Source of the DNA: Oikopleura dioica
Taxonomy: Eukaryota > Chordata > Appendicularia > Copelata > Oikopleuridae
Length of the DNA stretch: 64,000 nt
Reading direction: 5' to 3'
Assembly (NCBI GenBank): GCA_907165135.1
Contig: OU015568.1
Location: 3,294,501-3,358,500 of the forward strand
Shown: positions 40,732 to 53,940 of the stretch, piece by piece
Layout: each line of letters starts with the position of its first letter
Position numbering within the stretch: position 1 is the stretch's first letter
Program-made: the position numbers and the translations under genes
The notes under the pieces: generated by a model
Databases searched by the model: none
Told to the model about the DNA's origin: nothing
Seen by the model: only the letters and a program-made list of their open reading frames with translations

Positions 40732-43700
40732 ATGCGGAAATTACTGCTATCCTTATTTCTTTTTAATCAGAGAGAAGTGAGAGCTGGAGATTACGAAGCA
40801 GCGCACTATCAGAATCCGTATTTGTACGATGATGAGTTTAGTATTGAAGATTTGTATGATGATGTCCCAGATTTGAGAGAATTCCCGAAAAACACGAAGA
40901 TTAATTGTCACGAGGTAATACATTTTATGATTTGTTTTTTCTTGAGATAATTTGGTCAAAATGGGATATTTTTTATGAGACTTGAAATGACGAGTCAAAT
41001 ATCATCTTTCCTTTTAGGACAAGAAAAGCAATTTTGAACCCGATCCTTATGCATTTGTGGCGCTGATCACAAACGGTCCCGAGTCCTGCAATGGCTATTT
41101 TCTTGAAAATGATTTGGTCTGGACGAATACTTTTTGCTGCACTGGACTTGGCAGCGATGAGGGCAATGCGATGTATGTGAGGACGGAATTTCAGACGATT
41201 GCGGTGAAATTGTCCTTGAACAACAAAGAGGAGAATTTTTGTATTTTGAAGCTGGAGAAGTCTGATTTTAAACCGCAACTTCCTTGTCGTACTCAAAGAA
41301 TCGGATTTCGAGATAACTCATACTTACTTCGACCATCTTTAGAAATTTGCATTCGATCAACTAATGTTTGATCTTCAAAATCCGAAAAAAGTGTTACCCA
41401 AATTCCTCAACTCTCGAATTCCGGACCGAACTGCTACGTTGGTGGTTGGTACTGGGACGATTGGACGGAAGATTGGGCGCTGGCAAAAGCTCCCGTTCAG
41501 CAAGTCTTTTCAAAAGAATGCTCTTATGGTCTCTCGACATTCATCGATGAACAAGAAATCTGCGTTATCGGAGTCGGATTTTTGCCCAAACCAGACAGCA
41601 CGATCTGCAATTTATTTACAGGAATGCCTCTTGTATGCATTACTCCAACACTGAACCAGCTCAGTTTTGTTGGCGTTGCTTCTTATCCAGTTGGCTGCGC
41701 TGTGCCAGGACAAGACATCGGAATCTGGGAAATCGCAACAGAAGAACTCCTCGCAAGGGCCGAGCAAGAATTTATGAGTTACCGAAGACAGATGTTTTTT
41801 CAAAAGAAAAACGCGAAAAAAGGATTAACAACGACGACGGAAATTCCAACAACCACTGAACAGCAAACAACAACTACTACTTCTACTACCAATACTACAA
41901 CTACAACCACAACCACAACAACAACCACGACTAACACAACAACCACGACAACAACAACGACGACAACAACGACCACGACCACGACTACATCTCGTCGACA
42001 AATTAAACAAGTTCTTTCAAGAATATCTAGGCCCATCTCGACTAGATATTCGTCTGCTAGATGATTTTCAAAAAATTTTTTCAGGCCAAAAAATCACTTT
42101 TTAACTGTTAGTGCCATCTTCTCCGCCGTAAAAATTCGAGTCGACTCATATAGGTTTGGGTCGGTAATTCTAGAGTTTTAGGTACTTCCGGTCGATTTAA
42201 AAAAAAAACGGAATTCCGCTGCCGTTTTTGATACAGTAATGCAATATAGGCATGCTATATATCAAAATGATCCTCATGAAACGAGGAATGTAGGGGTACC
42301 AAAAAAAACCTTACTATAGTAAAGTACCAAAAAAATTTTTTTTTTTTTCATTTTTTCAATTTTGTATCATGATTTAATCATGATGATTTTAAAAAATTTG
42401 TTGGTACAAATACTGTATTGGTCAGATTTACAGCCAATCAGAAAGCCTGATCAATTTTGAGTCGATTCGACAAAATCGTATTCGTTATTTTCTAGAGAAT
42501 GACGTCAAAAATGACGTCAGATGGTTTCAAAGAGCTGAAACTTTTACGTTTTAACGGTTAAGGACCCCCCCCCCATCAAGAATCGTGAAAATTTGGTTCA
42601 GTGAACATTTTTCTCAAAAACTATCTGAGGTAAACCCTTACTTTCAATTGCTACTTTTAGATCAAGCCCTTGCCTGCAACCTTTTCCCTTCTTATTATCT
42701 CTCGATATCAAACTTAAGGTTATACAGGCCCTTAAAAGTAAGGTTGCTTAGTGCAGGTTTTTTTGGGTTTTTAGTTGGGGTATTCCCTTAATTTTTTAAT
42801 TTTTCAGCATAAAGTTAAGGCCATAAGCAACGACCGTTCCCTTTTTAAGAGTTTATTGTCCACAGACTTAAGGAGGACGGCTCCTTAAATATTTTGTCAG
42901 CCGAATTTCCGAACTTCCGAAAGTTTCCGAAATCTCAAATTTTGAGAGCTGAAATTTAAACATCTTATTTCCTACATATTTGAAAATAGAGAGTGTATTT
43001 TGATGTACTCAGATTAAAATGTCGAAATTGAGTAAGAAAAACCGTCTTACAGCGAATTCTTGCATTCGAAAGAAAAACAAATGCAATATTATGAATCTAT
43101 TCCCTTGAATTAGTAGGTTTCATTTTTTGAATTATCAATTTCGCTTCAATAGAAGACTTTTAATATTCGTGGATGGACCCCAGAGCGGGCCGCGCCGTTC
43201 CGTGAAAAACCCTATGCATAATGTTATGCAAACTATATAAAATTCAAGCAGGAACGCTGTGAGAATTAACCAAAATGAAAAACTTTAAAATGAAAAAAAA
43301 ATTTTTTTGGTACTTTTCTTAACTTAAGTACCTTTTTTTGGTACCCCTACATTCCTTGTTTCATGAGGATCATTTTGATATATTACATGCCTTTACAGCA
43401 TAACTGTATCAAAAACGGCAGCGGAATTACGTTTTTTTTTTAAATCGACCGGAAGTACCTAAAACTCTAGAATTACCGACCCGAACCTATATGAGTCGAC
43501 TCGAATTTTTACGGCGGAGAAGATGGCATTAACAGTTAAAAAGTGATTTTTTGGCCTGAAAAAATTTTTCGAAAATCATCCTAGACCATCATCGGCATCT
43601 TCAAGTGCTAGAAAAATCCCTGTTTTATCATCAAGAAAACCGATTGACAAGAAAAAAATGAAAGACAAGGAGCATAAAAATCCTTTTGCTTCTAAAAAAG

Positions 43701-44718
43701 AAAAAGCCGAAGAACCGGAAATTTTGATGGTGCACGATTTTGTCATTACAACAACAGAAACTCCAGAATCAATCACAGAAGAGCCTGAAATCCCTGAAAT
43801 CAAGGAAGAAAGCCAGCAAGAGGCTCGAAACTCTCGAAATTCTTCTTTTTGGAAATTCGAGCAGCCAGAAAGCTGCTCTAAGTTCCTGAAAAAGTCCGAA
43901 AACACCTGCCCCGATTTCACTGAATGCATTGAAAATACCATCCCAAATTTGAAAGTTCAATCGAAAAAGAGCAAAAATGGAAAATACAGCGGACCTAATG
44001 AAAGAAAAACGATCTATGAGGTCGGATGCGAAGATGGCCACATTCCAGGAACAAGGTCAGATGTTTATCTTCCCCTCAATCTACTTTTACTTCAGAAATA
44101 CTGATGATGTTTCAATCCAGTGCAAATGCAACGACGAAAATGGTTGTTTCTGGGAGCCCTCCGTTATCAATTTTCAATGCTTTCCTTATGGAATGGTACT
44201 CCCATCTTTATAAACAAGAACAAATTTATCCATTTTCTAGTGCAAAAATATCCGACAACTGGAATGGAGCAATATTTCTCAAATGTCAAAATATTACGAA
44301 TCTGATGTCGGCGATGAGATTCATAAATGGCTTGCGCTTCCAATCGATGATGTCTTTATAAGTACTACTTTAACGTATTTTTAAATATAATCATTCCATC
44401 ATTCAAGACGGCACTGTAATTGTCCAGATCAAGGACAAGCTTCCACCTCAAGATGTCACCTTTGTCGGCTGGAACATGAATCTCGTTGCAGAGTTCTGCG
44501 ATCAAGAAACAACCGTTTTGCATTACACCGCCACCTCTGAACATACCCTCCTCCAGATCAAATACAAATTCGAAAGTATCTCTCTCGATCAGCTTCTCCC
44601 AGGTAATTTTCAATTTTCCCGGAAAAATAATATTGACCATTTTTTAGCTAAAATAGGAAAACTACCGGAAATCGACGAGAAACTGGGAAACTGCGTTTTT
44701 AGCTTGATTCCTTTATAA
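40732..44718 (+). CDS. Secreted inactive serine-protease homologue with Thr-rich stalk, interrupted by a TIR element
   Basis: Exons 40732-40914, 41018-41311, 41343-42059, (element), 43584-44055, 44096-44195, 44241-44361, 44408-44602 and 44648-44718. Signal peptide MRKLLLSLFLF. The chymotrypsin-like fold is recognisable (ITNGPESCNGYFLENDLVWT, CYVGGWYWDDW, CNLFTGMPLVC, VGVASYPVGCAVPG), but the His site AAHC is TNTFCC and the Ser site GDSGGP is LFTGMP, so it should be inactive. Then about 45 Thr codons, a basic and then acidic linker, a Cys module resembling a sushi/CCP repeat (CPDFTEC, CKCNDENGCFW) and a C-terminal domain. The intron 41312-41342 would be GA-AG, and a 1-nt shift lies in the A run at about 41384. 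The TIR element adds a stop right after 42059. Confidence 0.62.
41826..41993 (+). repeat. Thr-coding ACN trinucleotide repeat
   Basis: Imperfect ACA/ACG/ACT/ACC codons encode a long Thr run, likely a mucin-like O-glycosylated stalk. Mixed codons suggest protein-level constraint. Confidence 0.8.
42060..43580. mobile_element. 1.5-kb long-TIR element inserted in the protease-homologue gene
   Basis: Ends GATGATTTTC and GAAAATCATC. Inverted arms of roughly 285 bp (42060-42345 against 43290-43580) with few mismatches; CTA on both sides (42057-42059, 43581-43583). No ORF inside. Removing the element plus one CTA rejoins the flanking reading frame. Non-autonomous foldback/MITE type; superfamily uncertain (a 3-bp duplication would suit PIF/Harbinger). 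Confidence 0.82.
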
Positions 44719-44823
44719 TTTAAAAATTGCTTGCATTCCTTCTTTTGTAAATAAAAAAGCTTATTCATTATAAAATTCTATTCACAGTTTCTACAGAAAT
44801 TTACAAAAAGCTCAAGAAGATAA

Positions 44824-46854
<2,031 letters not shown>

Positions 46855-46902
46855 TCCTCAAAAAATAACGAAGAACCCTTCAAAAATCTTAATTTCTCGA
46901 AC

Positions 46903-47163
46903 TCATTCCTGTGGGCCGACTCTTTTCCCCTTCAACCTCTTGTCCAAATTCGACATCGTGGCCAACTCCTTTCTGTTCAAATGTCGCCCGACATCTTGGC
47001 TACCCGGAACTTGCGTCCTGACCGTCATCGGCTTTTGCTCTTGGCTTACTTCGAGGATCTCAAAATTGAAGAATTGAATGTTCATCTTTTTTTTATTTTG
47101 TTTTCGAGTTGTCGATTTATCAAAAAGCAACACTAAATGATCAGCGAGTGAAACATCGCTCAT
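46903..47163 (-). CDS. Small basic protein, unknown
   Basis: An 86-residue ORF starting MSDVSLADHLVLLF and ending KGKRVGPQE, rich in Lys/Arg/Gln, without signal peptide or membrane segment. Its stop is 48 nt upstream of the DAPK start on the same strand, a spacing that suits a shared transcript. No homologue recognised; coding status rests on ORF quality and position only. Confidence 0.35.
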   Translation of the reverse strand: MSDVSLADHLVLLFDKSTTRKQNKKKMNIQFFNFEILEVSQEQKPMTVRTQVPGSQDVGRHLNRKELATMSNLDKRLKGKRVGPQE

Positions 47164-47257
47164 TATATAAGCGGACCATAAAATACAAAATCAGCAAAGT
47201 CTCCGAAAACCGCCCAGGTCAACAAGTGCAAAAATTGAAGCGAACTCTTTGTTACCC

Positions 47258-47486
47258 ATGGAGATTTTTCTAGTCAACGACGAACTTCAGACCATTATTT
47301 GCACTGTACAAAGTGTTACCAAAGATTATGGGAAAAAAGAATATGCATGTCGAACTTTTGCTCAAAGCAAATGTTAACCCCGGAGAAGTCATTGGAGTTG
47401 AAGTTATGAGCGTGAACCCGCGTAACTTTAGCAGAATTTGTGCAGACACACATCTAATTATTCGAAAAATCGTAAACAAAATTTAA
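47258..47486 (+). CDS. Candidate small protein with 1-nt frame break
   Basis: Starts MEIFLVNDELQTIICTVQSV and continues after a 6-A run (47333-47338) in another frame as HVELLLKANVNPGEVIGVEV, to a stop at 47486. One fewer A would give one frame of about 75 residues. Family unknown; may be a chance ORF. Confidence 0.25.
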
Positions 47487-48231
47487 GACCCTGATTCCTT
47501 GATGATTTCGGTTTACTGCCGGCTGATTTCTGAGCAAAGATGGCTGATTTTGAGCTTGACCAGATGATCGAATTGATGAGTTTTGAGGTCTTTAAAACGG
47601 GTTCAGATGCGTTCGTCAAAATGATTGACTAGGTCTTCGTTAGGTCAAAATTTTCAAATCAAAGTCTTCCATGATTTCAAAATCATTTCCCGTCTCCTGA
47701 GTCTAGAATCCGAATTCGCCGCTAAAACTCTTTCGTTTGAAATTCCTCCACTCTGCGTTCCTCCCTTTTCTCTGCTGGCAATAAACGAGTTCATTATTTG
47801 CGAAAACATCTCTTTCTCTTTTTTTTAATCTTCTCGCTGCCTCCCCCTGGCGGCTTCGTTTTTTCGATGATAAGGGCAAAAAATGGAAAGAAGAGTCACG
47901 AGCTCTCAAATTGATAATTGGGGTGAAATCTGGTGAGATTTGGGTTTCGGCCTAAAGAGCGTGACACCTCTGCTGCCTGCCTCTTTGACAGCTACAGGTA
48001 GTAGCATGAGGAGGTAACAAAACTCCCGCCCCAGGAAACACGCTATTAACAGAGTGATAAGGCGGCAAATTTCAACAATAAAGATAGAAAGTAAGTATAA
48101 GATGTCAATTGGGACACAGAAAGAATTTTCATTCTATGATACATTAACCATATAAATTCCTATAAATCGTTAATTCTTATAAAAACAATGCATTATCGTC
48201 TGGATATTACAGTTTTATTATGTCAGTGCCC
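47487..48231. other. Intergenic region
   Basis: Contains a 30-codon ORF at 47540-47629 (MADFELDQMIELMSF) and otherwise nothing supported. Confidence 0.4.
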
Positions 48232-49841
48232 ATCATGATTCGCCTCGATTTCAGGCTCTTTTCGAAGTTCTTCCTCCAGGCACTGCAGGGCAAAATCATC
48301 GACTGCATCGAATTTGTTTGCAAAAAAATATGGCGTATTCAATAACTAAAAATCAAAATTAAATTTTTCGAGCATAAATAATGTCCTTGCCCAGCCAACA
48401 TCGCCACTGCCAAAGACGCAAACATTACGGCGGAAATAGCCTTGACATTCATGATCTTTCACGTTGTTTTGCCATAAAATTAGACGACTGAGGTTTTCCG
48501 TGTTTTTCTGAATAAAATCATTTAGGGAACTTCTTTCTTTTTTCGCATTGAGTTCTTACCACAATAAATTCATTTCCTGGAGCATTTTTCATTCGAATAA
48601 TCGTCGCCCAAATAAACTCATCTGGCGAAAATGTATCTTTTGACCACTCAATCAATTCTCGGACATCCTTGTCTTCCAGCGCCCATTGAATGAACTCTCT
48701 CGTGAAGAAATTATACGCGATTCCGGAGAAAATTTCGATGCCACCTGGTGGCGGACTTTTATCTTTATCAGTCATCATTGGGTGAAACTTGTATTCAGAT
48801 TCAGTCTCATATTTATGCAGTTCCCAGTGCTTTTCGTATCGTATTTTCTTTTTCAAATTCCAACTCACTGTCATCGGAAATGTTTCGATTGAGTTTTTTG
48901 GATACGCAGATTTCAAATAACTGGCAATCTCGGAATTTCGCTTCAGTGGGAAATCTTCTCTTTTCAAGGCTCAATTTTTAAACGATTTATTCGAAAAATA
49001 GGTGTTTTGAGCCCTTTCCCACAAAGATTGATCAAATATCTCCATTGAATTTCATGCTCAAGAAGTTCTTGCATGCAGTTCAAATCAGCCTGGAGTCGCT
49101 CGAAAGAGGCCCAGTACACATTTTCTCGTTTTTTGGCAAGAAAAACGTTCGGAAAACAGCTTGATAGGGCTTCGAAATCTTTGAAGACAACCTCGGGCGC
49201 CTTTTCATCGATATGCAAGCAGAAGACATTGTCGGGAGAGTAGATTGCACGGAGAAGTCGTTCCGCTTGCCCGGGGTTTTTGTGGAGAACCAGCGAGTAG
49301 GCGAGAGGAAAATCGGAATTCGAGGATGATGAGGGGTACTTGCGAGAAGCAACGAATTCCGGACAGCTTTTCGAAGCAATAAAAGATGAAATTTCTCCAT
49401 CCGAGAAGCTCAGAGATTTTGTTTTATTCGAGGATTGAAGCTTTTTGACTTTCAGGAGCTCTTCGTCATTCCCCTTAAAAAGTGGTCAGTAAGTTTTAAT
49501 TAATAAATTCAAATAATAAAAGTGAGACTCACTAGAATAAGACCTTGACAATCAATATGAAATTCCGCCTTTTTGAATAAATGATTTTTGCTTGTGTTGT
49601 TTTCTTTATTTTCTTGTTCGATCCCCAAAGATTTTGTTTCTGCAGAAGTTTCTCTTATTATAATTTTAATTATAAGCACTTTGAAATAATTACTATTAGA
49701 AATTAAATATCACGAATCCGGCCCTGTCAAAATCGGTCGAGTATTACGAAAATTCTCTCGTTCCAGTTGCAGAAGAACTCCAATGCAAAACCCAAAAGAA
49801 AATATAATAAATACTCCAAATATTTTAATCCTCGTATCCAT
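48232..49841 (-). CDS. Core-2/I-branching beta-1,6-N-acetylglucosaminyltransferase-like (G1)
   Basis: Exons 49714-49841, 49533-49653, 49013-49473, 48560-48959, about 48388-48507 and 48232-48345; about 447 residues. Golgi type II topology: MDTRIKIFGVFIIFSFGFCIG then a stem. Catalytic Branch domain (GT14): DFPLAYSLVLHKNPGQAERL, LRAIYSPDNVFCLHID, WRYLINLCG, DFPLKRNSEI, SGIAYNFFTREF, DTFSPDEFIWATI, RRNVCVFGSGDVGW, FANKFD. These follow the order of vertebrate GCNT1. It would add branches to mucin-type O-glycans. The intron 48960-49012 is GC-AG; the donor of the last intron (GGGCAAGGACATT) is not GT in either paralogue. Confidence 0.87.
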
Positions 49842-50064
49842 CCTGATAAAATCAGAACCAACAAGAGCTTTTATGAGAAAAAGTCTGAGAACGATAAATA
49901 TAAATGTTTATGGTCCTACCGGGATCATAAATAAGTCAACTCTATTCCATTATCCTGATGAAGTCAATTCATTGTCAAAAACTTACGATAAGTTGAAACA
50001 AATTTGTTTTTCTCTCGAAGAAGATTTTCACTTCGAACATCTTCTGGATATTTTCAACAGAGAG

Positions 50065-50319
50065 ATGAGAAGAAAAATCATTTGCTCAATCATTCCTCTA
50101 TGTATTCTTTTATCTCTACGAGTGAAGATTTCTCACGAAACCAAGTCGGGCTCGAAACAACAAAGTAAAGTTGGCAAGATCTCTGGTTTTATGTTTTACT
50201 TCTCGGCAAATGTTCTCCCTGATGTGTCTATTGATTTTTTGAAAATATTTTTTCAGCCACGAAACCAAATCTTTTTGAAAAGAAAGATTTTCGTCAAGTT
50301 TTCGCCCATAACTCGATGA
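50065..50319 (+). pseudogene. Truncated carbohydrate sulfotransferase-like remnant in unit 1
   Basis: Starts MRRKIICSIIPLCILLSLRVK, the membrane-anchor exon seen in the unit 2 gene at 55891, plus a short second open piece. The catalytic body present in unit 2 is deleted here; K4 follows instead. A longer ORF through this region (49783-50319) overlaps G1 exon 1 antisense and is not trusted. Confidence 0.5.
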
Positions 50320-50355
50320 AAAATGAGCTTTTTTCTGGGATAAGTAGAGAGGGAG

Positions 50356-50407
50356 TATAATACAGTTTAGTATTATACCTTATTACTGATAGTCCTGACT
50401 CAGGACT
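50356..50407. repeat. Two adjacent perfect hairpins
   Basis: TATAATAC-agttta-GTATTATA at 50356-50377 and AGTCCTGA-c-TCAGGACT at 50391-50407, between the sulfotransferase remnant and K4. Role unknown. Confidence 0.55.
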
Positions 50408-50631
50408 ACCAGTACCTTTTTAATCCCTTTTCTGGAACAAGACCAAGTTTCCGGACTTTAGGCGCCCGAAAAGGCCCGAGAATATGACCCTTACTGTAAA
50501 GAGTCAAAACGATTCCCAGCTTCTGGGCTTTCAATATCTGCTTCTGAGTTAACAACAATTGATAGTCTATCAATAAAGACAAAATCGAATTATTTTTGAG
50601 TTTAAGATCATTTATTCGCCCTCGACAAAAA

Positions 50632-52128
50632 CTAAACACATCGGTCAAATGTAGTTTCGAAAAGAACAGGATACTCAACACCTTCTTCTGGTTGATAACC
50701 AATGACTGTTGAGCCAAGAGTTTCTTGTCCGTCAAGGTCGATTCTTTGAATCGGAGCATCAGAGCCGTATCCTGCAAACAAGAAAATGGACGAACCAGAT
50801 TGGAGAGCAGATGCTTTCACACTTTCTGGTTAGAATTTTACTCAAAATTCTTTGTGATCGTGAGTATACCTTTCGAAGATTTCCAATCAAAGTCCAACCA
50901 TCATTCTGGAGCCTCCAAATATCTGTTACAGCAGTTTCTTTTATAGCATCATATCCGCCAATTGAAAGCACTGTTCCGTCACTCAAGCCCATAAGAGAAT
51001 GGCCGTACAGGGCGCTAGAAATATTTTACGAACACATGGTTTCATGATGTCTTGAATTACGCTGGATGATCTCCGAGATAAACCCATCCAGATTCAGTTA
51101 ATGTTTCGACATGCGCATACGACGGCGCTTTCCAATTAAAGCTTCCTACAGTCGTTGGCTGCCCATTGTACAGACCAAGGCCGGCGTATTTGTGCTCGTA
51201 AGAAGTCATCGGTGCAATGGTGACTTGCTCTCCATCAAAATAATTGCAAGTCTTTTTTTGAGTCGTGTATTCAAAGCAAATCAGGGCTGAAAATATGAGA
51301 TACGAATTTCTGACCAAATTATTTTTACTACCTTTATCCCCATCCGCCAAAGTCAAAGCAGAACTTGCAGAATGGATTTCGAAAGTCAACTCTACTTTAG
51401 AAACACGAAACTGCAGCCATCGAGATAAGCAATTCTTCGGTGATTAAAGTCCATTCCTGCTTCTTCTCCTCCAAAAACAAACAGTATGTCATTGACCAGT
51501 GCATATTTGACGCCCCACATGAACTGCTCCTTCGTAGCATCGATCGTTGCTTGAACGGTTTTTGAGCCGACGCCGTCTATTATGTACGCGTTGTGCAGGT
51601 CCACGAATGGTTTTGGCTCGTCGTAGTACTAGTAGGAAGGATAAGTGTAGTTGTAGTAGGAGTAGTCGTAATCGCGGAAAAGCATGACCATAATGAATGG
51701 AGGGATCTTGGAAAATTTAAGGTCGAAAATCAAAGATACTTACTGGTTCTTCTTCAGGACAAAGTGGATGATCACAGTTTCGACAACCTTCTGGGCAATT
51801 TTCTCCACATGGGCACGAATTCAAACAGTCTTCAAACGAATTATTATTAACCAGGCTTAATTTTATCGTCTCTCACCATTGTATTCTCTATCGCAAATCG
51901 AGAGACAGTACTCTGTCTCGCATAAAAGTCGGCAATTCGTAAAATCCATCCGGCATTCTCCGATGCATTCTTCCTGGAGAAGATTGTCTCTTTAATTTTT
52001 GATCAAGATGCGATGTTTAGTTGAACTTACGGGCAGTCTTCCTCTCTTGAGCTTGCTTGAAATGTTTCTAGTCTGCTTTCGCTGATTCTGACTGCAGAAA
52101 TGCCTGAAAAAAGAAAGAAGAATTTCAT
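50632..52128 (-). CDS. Secreted Cys-rich/kelch-repeat protein K4
   Basis: Start at 52128: signal-like MKFFFLFSGISAV. Cys module over three exons: CIGECRMDFTNCRLLC, CLSICDREYN, CLNSCPCGENCPEGCRNC. Then kelch-like blades: ALVNDILFVFGGEEAG, GLGLYNGQPTTVGSF, GLSDGTVLSIGGYDA, SIFLFAGYGSDAPIQ; end FDRCV with the closing Cys. Introns are mostly GT-AG and 40-50 nt. The frame breaks at about 51405 within SF/RVSKVEL; one extra T in a T run would restore it, and K5 has the same break. Same family as K1-K3 but diverged. Confidence 0.6.
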
Positions 52129-52696
52129 CTTCTGATAACTTTATCTGGTGATCTGTTGCTTTTGACCTGCTTTTTTATTCGTCAAGCAAATGAAGAAGAG
52201 TCAAAAAGAACAGTTTAGCAAAGTTTACCTCGATTCAAATTAACGAGTCGTGCTCGTATCTGAAAAAATTGACCGAAAAAGAAGACTCTTACATAACTGG
52301 AAAATTAAGCAGAAACTTAACTTAGATTTTAATCAATAACAAGCCGTTTTTAAACAGCAAAATACTGGCATTTTTAATAAAATTCATTCAAAGCTATGAT
52401 TAAAATTTTAGAAAATTCTAAAATAAACTGCAAATGCAGGTTTTATAATTATATAACCTTGAACATAATCCCTCTCCACTTCTTTTTGTTCATTCCAAAT
52501 ATTGCGAGAGCTAATAGCATGGTCTACGAGACTTCTGTTAATTTGTTTAAAACTGGGGTTTAAAACTTCGTCAATTCAGTCAAGAAGGAAGAGCATTTTT
52601 TCCGGTCTTTTTCAGGAATCGCTTCAAATTTTGACGAAGCGTAGATGTGCCACGAAAAGGCAGATAATGAGTGTAATGTCAAAACAGTATTTAGAA

Positions 52697-53457
52697 CAGG
52701 GCGGTCCTATTTGCATTCTTGTAAATAGTCTTTTTTCCGAAGACTATTCATTCATTCTTCTAAGATTAATCTCGATGCGAGATTAGTCATTTTGAATAAT
52801 AAAGATTATTTCGGTGAATTTTCGAAAAAATTCCGAGATTATTTCAAATAATCGTAAAGTTGACGAGTATTTAATACATATCTCGTTTATTGCAGAAGCT
52901 TTTCGCCTTTCGGCATCATCAGTGCTACAGAAAGTTAGAAACATACAGAAAACAAAAAAGCAGTTACCTTTAGAGATGCAAAGTTGTACCTGACAAAACC
53001 ACGAAAACAAACACCGAAATCCCTTCTATTCTAGAGAATTTTTTTCATTAAAAAACAAAAACAAGCGCAAAGATGTTGACAATGTTTTCATGGTTTTCGT
53101 GGTTTTGTCAGATACAACTTTGCATCTCTAAAGGTAACTGCTTTTTTGTTTTCTGTATGTTTCTAACTTTCTGTAGCACTGATGATGCCGAAAGGCGAAA
53201 AGCTTATAACGAAGCAATAAACGAGATATGTATTTCAAATAATCTTGAAGCGCGCGCTGTGATTGGTCGACCTGGTCCAATGGCCGATGGCGCCGATTTT
53301 AAACATGCTTGGAGCGCAGCCTGAAATTTTGTCCGCGCCGCCTCGTACTGCTAACAGCTCGCCAGCGCCACCCAAATTTTTGCCCCTAGCCTCGCTAAAA
53401 AGATTAATCTCGCAAATTTTCGAAATTATTTTCAAGAATGCAAATTAGACCGCCCTG
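52697..53457. mobile_element. hAT-type MITE
   Basis: TIRs CAGGGCGGTC...GACCGCCCTG (about 25 nt related at each end) flanked by an 8-bp duplication ATTTAGAA (52689-52696 and 53458-53465). 761 bp, no transposase. Inside, arms of about 150 bp (52862-53012 against 53072-53232) form a second palindrome. An 8-bp duplication with CAGGG ends is typical of hAT elements. Confidence 0.9.
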
Positions 53458-53473
53458 ATTTAGAAGCCAATGA

Positions 53474-53874
53474 AGCGAATATGAAAAGAATAAAGACCTG
53501 TCGAAGGTGACAAATGAGGACACGGGTAGTTGGCGAATTTTTTCTTTCGGAATGGTGGCGATGACAAAGAAAACTTATCTTCAAACACCCGGTTTCAATA
53601 CGACAATGAGTGGTTGGGGAGGAGAGGATGTAAAATTTGCCGATGATGTCATCAAATCAAAGGTTTACTGCAAAAAGTGAGTCAAGTTCACAATTTTTAG
53701 CTTGATTTTTTGAGAGGAAATATGGAGAATTTATATCATCCTTGGCATGACAAAAATTGCTCAACTGCTGGGAATTCGTTTTCTTCAAGCTGCTTGGCTG
53801 CAAAAGCAATGAATAAAATGTCAACAAGGGATTTAGCTAACATTTTCTACCGTTTTCGAACATTTTTGTCATAA
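53474..53874 (+). pseudogene. Chondroitin N-acetylgalactosaminyltransferase-like remnant
   Basis: Two exons, 53474-53676 and 53715-53874, with a GT-AG intron and matching phase. The product matches the C-terminal catalytic part of CSGALNACT/CHSY enzymes: DTGSWRIFSFGMVAMTKKTY, GWGGEDVKFA (the GWGGED motif), then NLYHPWHDKNC and a Cys/Ala segment near AAKAMN. The N-terminal half, including the DXD motif, is missing; the frame closes with a stop at 53471 next to the hAT element. It would transfer GalNAc in chondroitin synthesis if complete. It lies between the two segmental duplication units. Confidence 0.6.
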
Positions 53875-53940
53875 ATAATTTTCTTTCGAATAAAAATCAA
53901 AATAAAAAATTGAAGCTCTCTTTCTTTTATTGTGTCAGTG

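Larger units (their letters stand above)
48222..52555. repeat. Older segmental duplication, unit 1
   Basis: Holds GCNT gene G1, a sulfotransferase remnant and kelch gene K4 in the same order and orientation as unit 2 (53937-59190). Identity is clearly lower in the GCNT part and almost complete from about 51390 to 52550. Confidence 0.88.

Noticed and set aside
41800-42036. Minus-strand Val-rich ORF
   Set aside because: Mirror of the Thr-codon repeat on the plus strand.
49783-50319. 178-residue plus-strand ORF
   Set aside because: Its first part is antisense to exon 1 of GCNT G1, which is supported by phase and a paralogue. Only the segment from 50065 is kept as a sulfotransferase remnant.
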